The translations under genes and the position numbers were made by a program. Positions 60,734 through 64,000 of a stretch of DNA of 64,000 nt are shown one piece after another. Below the pieces are notes generated by a model. The model did no database searches, was not told where the DNA came from, and saw only the letters and a list, made by a program, of their open reading frames with translations. The number at the start of each line of letters is the position of its first letter. The first letter of the stretch is position 1. This DNA comes from Amarolinea aalborgensis (GTDB lineage: Bacteria > Chloroflexota > Anaerolineae > SSC4 > Amarolineaceae). The stretch covers positions 1-64,000 of the forward strand of contig NZ_UETR01000009.1 in assembly GCF_900491745.1 (NCBI RefSeq). Direction: 5' to 3'.

Positions 60734-63700
60734 CCCCCTCGCAGGGCTGCGGCGAGGTGACGCACTCAGAGTCACGCCACTGCGCCGCACGCCAACGCTG
60801 TGATGTCCACATTCCCCTGCGAGGGTTGGCCGCACCGGGGGATCAACCTTGCGCAGGCCCGCCGGGTAAGGAGCTGATGTCGTCGAGATCGTTGTTGGCT
60901 TGCCCGGCGCTGTCTCGTCGAAGCAGCCTGCGCAAGGGGATGCCCCCTCGCAGGGCTGCGGCGAGGTGACGCACTCAGAGTCACGCCACTGCGCCGCACG
61001 CCAACGCTGTGATGTCCACATTCCCCTGCGAGGGTTGGCCGCACCGGGGGATCAACCTTGCGCAGGCCCGCAGGGTAAGGAGCTGATGTCGTCGAGATCG
61101 TTGTTGGCTTGTCCGGCGCTGTCTCGCCGAAGCAGCCTGCGCAAGGGGATGCCCCCTCGCAGGGCTGCGGCGAGGTGACGCACTCAGAGTCACGCCACTG
61201 CGCCGCACGCCAACGCTGTGATGTCCACATTCCCCTGCGAGGGTTGGCCGCACCGGGGGATCAACCTTGCGCAGGCCTGCCGGGTAAGGAGCTGATGTCG
61301 TCGAGATTGTTGTTGGCTTGCCCGGCGCTGTCTCGCCGAAGCAGCCTGCGCAAGGGGATGCCCCCTCGCAGGGCTGTGGCGAGGTAACGCACTCAGAGTC
61401 ACGCACCGTCGTCACAAGTCAACATTGTGATGTCCACATTCCCCTGCGAGGGTTGGCCGCACCGGGGGATCAACCTTGCGCAGGCCCGCCGGGTAAGGAG
61501 CTGATGTCGTCGAGATTGTTGTTGGCTTGTCCGGCGCTGTCTCGCCGAAGCAGCCTGCGCAAGGGGATGCCCCCTCGCAGGGCTGCGGCGAGGTGACGCA
61601 CTCAGAGTCACGCCACTGCGCCGCACGCCAACGCTGTGATGTCCACATTCCCCTGCGAGGGTTGGCCGCACCGGGGGATCAACCTTGCGCAGGCCTGCCG
61701 TGTCAGAAGCTGATGTCGTCGAGATCGTTGTTGGCTTGCCCGGCGCTGTCTCGTCGAAGCAGCCTGCGCAAGGGGATGCCCCCTCGCAGGGCTGCGGCGA
61801 GGTGACGCACTCAGAGTCACGCCACTGCGCCGCACGCCAACGCTGTGATGTCCACATTCCCCTGCGAGGGTTGGCCGCACCGGGGGATCAACCTTGCGCA
61901 GGCCCACCGGGTAAGGAGCTGATGTCGTCGAGATTGTCGTTGGCTTGTCCGGCGCTGTCTCGCCGAAGCAGCCTGCGCAAGGGGATGCCCCCTCGCAGGG
62001 CTGCGGCGAGGTGACGCACTCAGAGTCACGCCACTGCGCCGCACGCCAACGCTGTGATGTCCACATTCCCCTGCGAGGGTTGGCCGCACCGGGGGATCAA
62101 CCTTGCGCAGGCCCGCCGGGTAAGGAGCTGATGTCGTCGAGATCGTTGTTGGCTTGCCCGGCGCTGTCTCGTCGAAGCAGCCTGCGCAAGGGGATGCCCC
62201 CTCGCAGGGCTGCGGCGAGGTGACGCACTCAGAGTCACGCCACTGCGCCGCACGCCAACGCTGTGATGTCCACATTCCCCTGCGAGGGTTGGCCGCACCG
62301 GGGGATCAACCTTGCGCAGGCCTGCCGTGTCAGAAGCTGATGTCGTCGAGATCGTTGTTGGCTTGCCCGGCGCTGTCTCGTCGAAGCAGCCTGCGCAAGG
62401 GGATGCCCCCTCGCAGGGCTGCGGCGAGGTGACGCACTCAGAGTCACGCCACTGCGCCGCACGCCAACGCTGTGATGTCCACATTCCCCTGCGAGGGTTG
62501 GCCGCACCGGGGGATCAACCTTGCGCAGGCCCGCCGGGTAAGGAGCTGATGTCGTCGAGATCGTTGTTGGCTTGCCCGGCGCTGTCTCGTCGAAGCAGCC
62601 TGCGCAAGGGGATGCCCCCTCGCAGGGCTGCGGCGAGGTGACGCACTCAGAGTCACGCCACTGCGCCGCACGCCAACGCTGTGATGTCCACATTCCCCTG
62701 CGAGGGTTGGCCGCACCGGGGGATCAACCTTGCGCAGGCCCGCAGGGTAAGGAGCTGATGTCGTCGAGATCGTTGTTGGCTTGTCCGGCGCTGTCTCGCC
62801 GAAGCAGCCTGCGCAAGGGGATGCCCCCTCGCAGGGCTGCGGCGAGGTGACGCACTCAGAGTCACGCCACTGCGCCGCACGCCAACGCTGTGATGTCCAC
62901 ATTCCCCTGCGAGGGTTGGCCGCACCGGGGGATCAACCTTGCGCAGGCCTGCCGGGTAAGGAGCTGATGTCGTCGAGATTGTTGTTGGCTTGTCCGGCGC
63001 TGTCTCGTCGAAGCAGCCTGCGCAAGGGGATGCCCCCTCGCAGGGCTGCGGCGAGGTGACGCACTCAGAGTCACGCCACTGCGCCGCACGCCAACGCTGT
63101 GATGTCCACATTCCCCTGCGAGGGTTGGCCGCACCGGGGGATCAACCTTGCGCAGGCCTGCCGGGTAAGGAGCTGATGTCGTCGAGATTGTTGTTGGCTT
63201 GTCCGGCGCTGTCTCGTCGAAGCAGCCTGCGCAAGGGGATGCCCCCTCGCAGGGCTGCGGCGAGGTGACGCACTCAGAGTCACGCCACTGCGCCGCACGC
63301 CAACGCTGTGATGTCCACATTCCCCTGCGAGGGTTGGCCGCACCGGGGGATCAACCTTGCGCAGGCCCGCAGGGTAAGGAGCTGATGTCGTCGAGATCGT
63401 TGTTGGCTTGTCCGGCGCTGTCTCGCCGAAGCAGCCTGCGCAAGGGGATGCCCCCTCGCAGGGCTGCGGCGAGGTGACGCACTCAGAGTCACGCCACTGC
63501 GCCGCACGCCAACGCTGTGATGTCCACATTCCCCTGCGAGGGTTGGCCGCACCGGGGGATCAACCTTGCGCAGGCCTGCCGTGTCAGAAGCTGATGTCGT
63601 CGAGATCGTTGTTGGCTTGCCCGGCGCTGTCTCGTCGAAGCAGCCTGCGCAAGGGGATGCCCCCTCGCAGGGCTGCGGCGAGGTGACGCACTCAGAGTCA

Positions 63701-64000
63701 CGCCACTGCGCCGCACGCCAACGCTGTGATGTCCACATTCCCCTGCGAGGGTTGGCCGCACCGGGGGATCAACCTTGCGCAGGCCTGCCGTGTCAGAAGC
63801 TGATGTCGTCGAGATCGTTGTTGGCTTGCCCGGCGCTGTCTCGTCGAAGCAGCCTGCGCAAGGGGATGCCCCCTCGCAGGGCTGCGGCGAGGTGACGCAC
63901 TCAGAGTCACGCCACTGCGCCGCACGCCAACGCTGTGATGTCCACATTCCCCTGCGAGGGTTGGCCGCACCGGGGGATCAACCTTGCGCAGGCCCGCCGG
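60734..64000. repeat. Repeat array 2: 209-bp tandem units (about 15.6 copies)
   Basis: The anchor T of CCTCGCAGGG is at 60739 and every 209 bases to 63874, 16 units with the last cut by the window edge. Each unit has four boxes: CCCTCGCAGGG, CCCTGCGAGGG, CCTTGCGCAGG and CCTGCGCAAGG, forming two inverted pairs. The stretch from the first box through CCTTGCGCAGG is nearly invariant (only unit four, 61366-61440, differs), while ~80 bases from there to CCTGCGCAAGG occur in at least five variants. 209 is not a multiple of three, so apparent 92- and 152-residue frames shift at each unit. Homologous on the opposite strand to 23695-24937. Starts directly after glnA. Confidence 0.95.

Noticed and set aside
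60734..64000. The overlapping 92-, 109- and 152-codon frames recurring every 209 bases
   Set aside because: They exist on both strands merely because the unit lacks certain stops; 209 is not a multiple of three, so each frame runs out of phase in the next unit.
60734..64000. Integron cassette array (attC sites)
   Set aside because: No GTTRRRY/RYYYAAC ends, no cassette genes and no integrase in the window.
1..64000. tRNA or rRNA genes
   Set aside because: I looked in the intergenic stretches and saw no cloverleaf with TTCRA arm or rRNA-like sequence; a covariance search was not possible here.

Overview
The window looks like a chromosomal contig from a GC-rich, monoderm-like bacterium, most plausibly Chloroflexota (Anaerolineae/Caldilineae type). 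That is an inference from style: secreted proteins with long Thr-Pro linkers, LVIVD and OmpL47-like repeat proteins, Yip1-family membrane proteins and a fused gamma-alpha 2-oxoacid oxidoreductase. No rRNA, tRNA, CRISPR array, integrase or intact IS was recognised.

Layout. (1) 1-292: start of an L-asparaginase leaving the left edge. (2) 293-1374: gene-poor flank with an antitoxin remnant and two good promoters. (3) 1375-17299: a nine-gene plus-strand operon with visibly lower GC than its surroundings. It encodes two coiled-coil proteins, a 73-aa protein, a Cdc48/Ycf46-like AAA+ ATPase, a membrane-anchored VWA protein, a tubulin-like GTPase, a large membrane-spanning paralogue of that tubulin whose GTP-binding loops are lost, an AmmeMemoRadiSam-type radical SAM enzyme and a small membrane protein. 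This is the main candidate for an undescribed system: a membrane-tethered tubulin/pseudo-tubulin machine with its own AAA+ remodeller and VWA sensor. (4) 17527-23442: metal homeostasis, with a Fur-family regulator plus cbiMN-cbiQ-cbiO on the minus strand divergent from feoA-feoB-feoC; operator-like dyads lie between them. (5) 23443-25035: a degenerate array of a ~205-bp repeat. (6) 25036-38373: an LVIVD surface protein (with a stop codon directly after its best start), a sugar epimerase, a NodU-type carbamoyltransferase, a biotinyl protein, korAB with a clear terminator, a Zn/Mn ABC transporter and a SanA-like protein. (7) 38366-46369 (minus): DHH phosphoesterase, moeA, two Yip1 proteins, a HEAT-repeat protein and a GT39-like glycosyltransferase. 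(8) 46483-58900 (minus): a seven-gene operon running from a 1185-codon surface protein through TPR, Asp-box, histidine kinase and GT39 proteins to a gluconate-dehydrogenase-like pair. (9) 59313-60731: glnA, followed three bases later by a regular 209-bp tandem array that runs off the right edge. This array is the reverse-complement relative of the one at 23.7 kb.

How the parts may work together. In the operon, the tubulin-like GTPase would polymerise or switch, its membrane-bound pseudo-GTPase partner would anchor it, the AAA+ protein would remodel it, and the VWA protein would sense or scaffold outside the membrane. The Fur regulator probably controls both its own metal-uptake operon and the ferrous-iron operon opposite. 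Palindromic repeats inserted in frame in several genes, and two arrays of one 209-bp family at gene 3' ends, indicate a genome rich in dispersed repeats.
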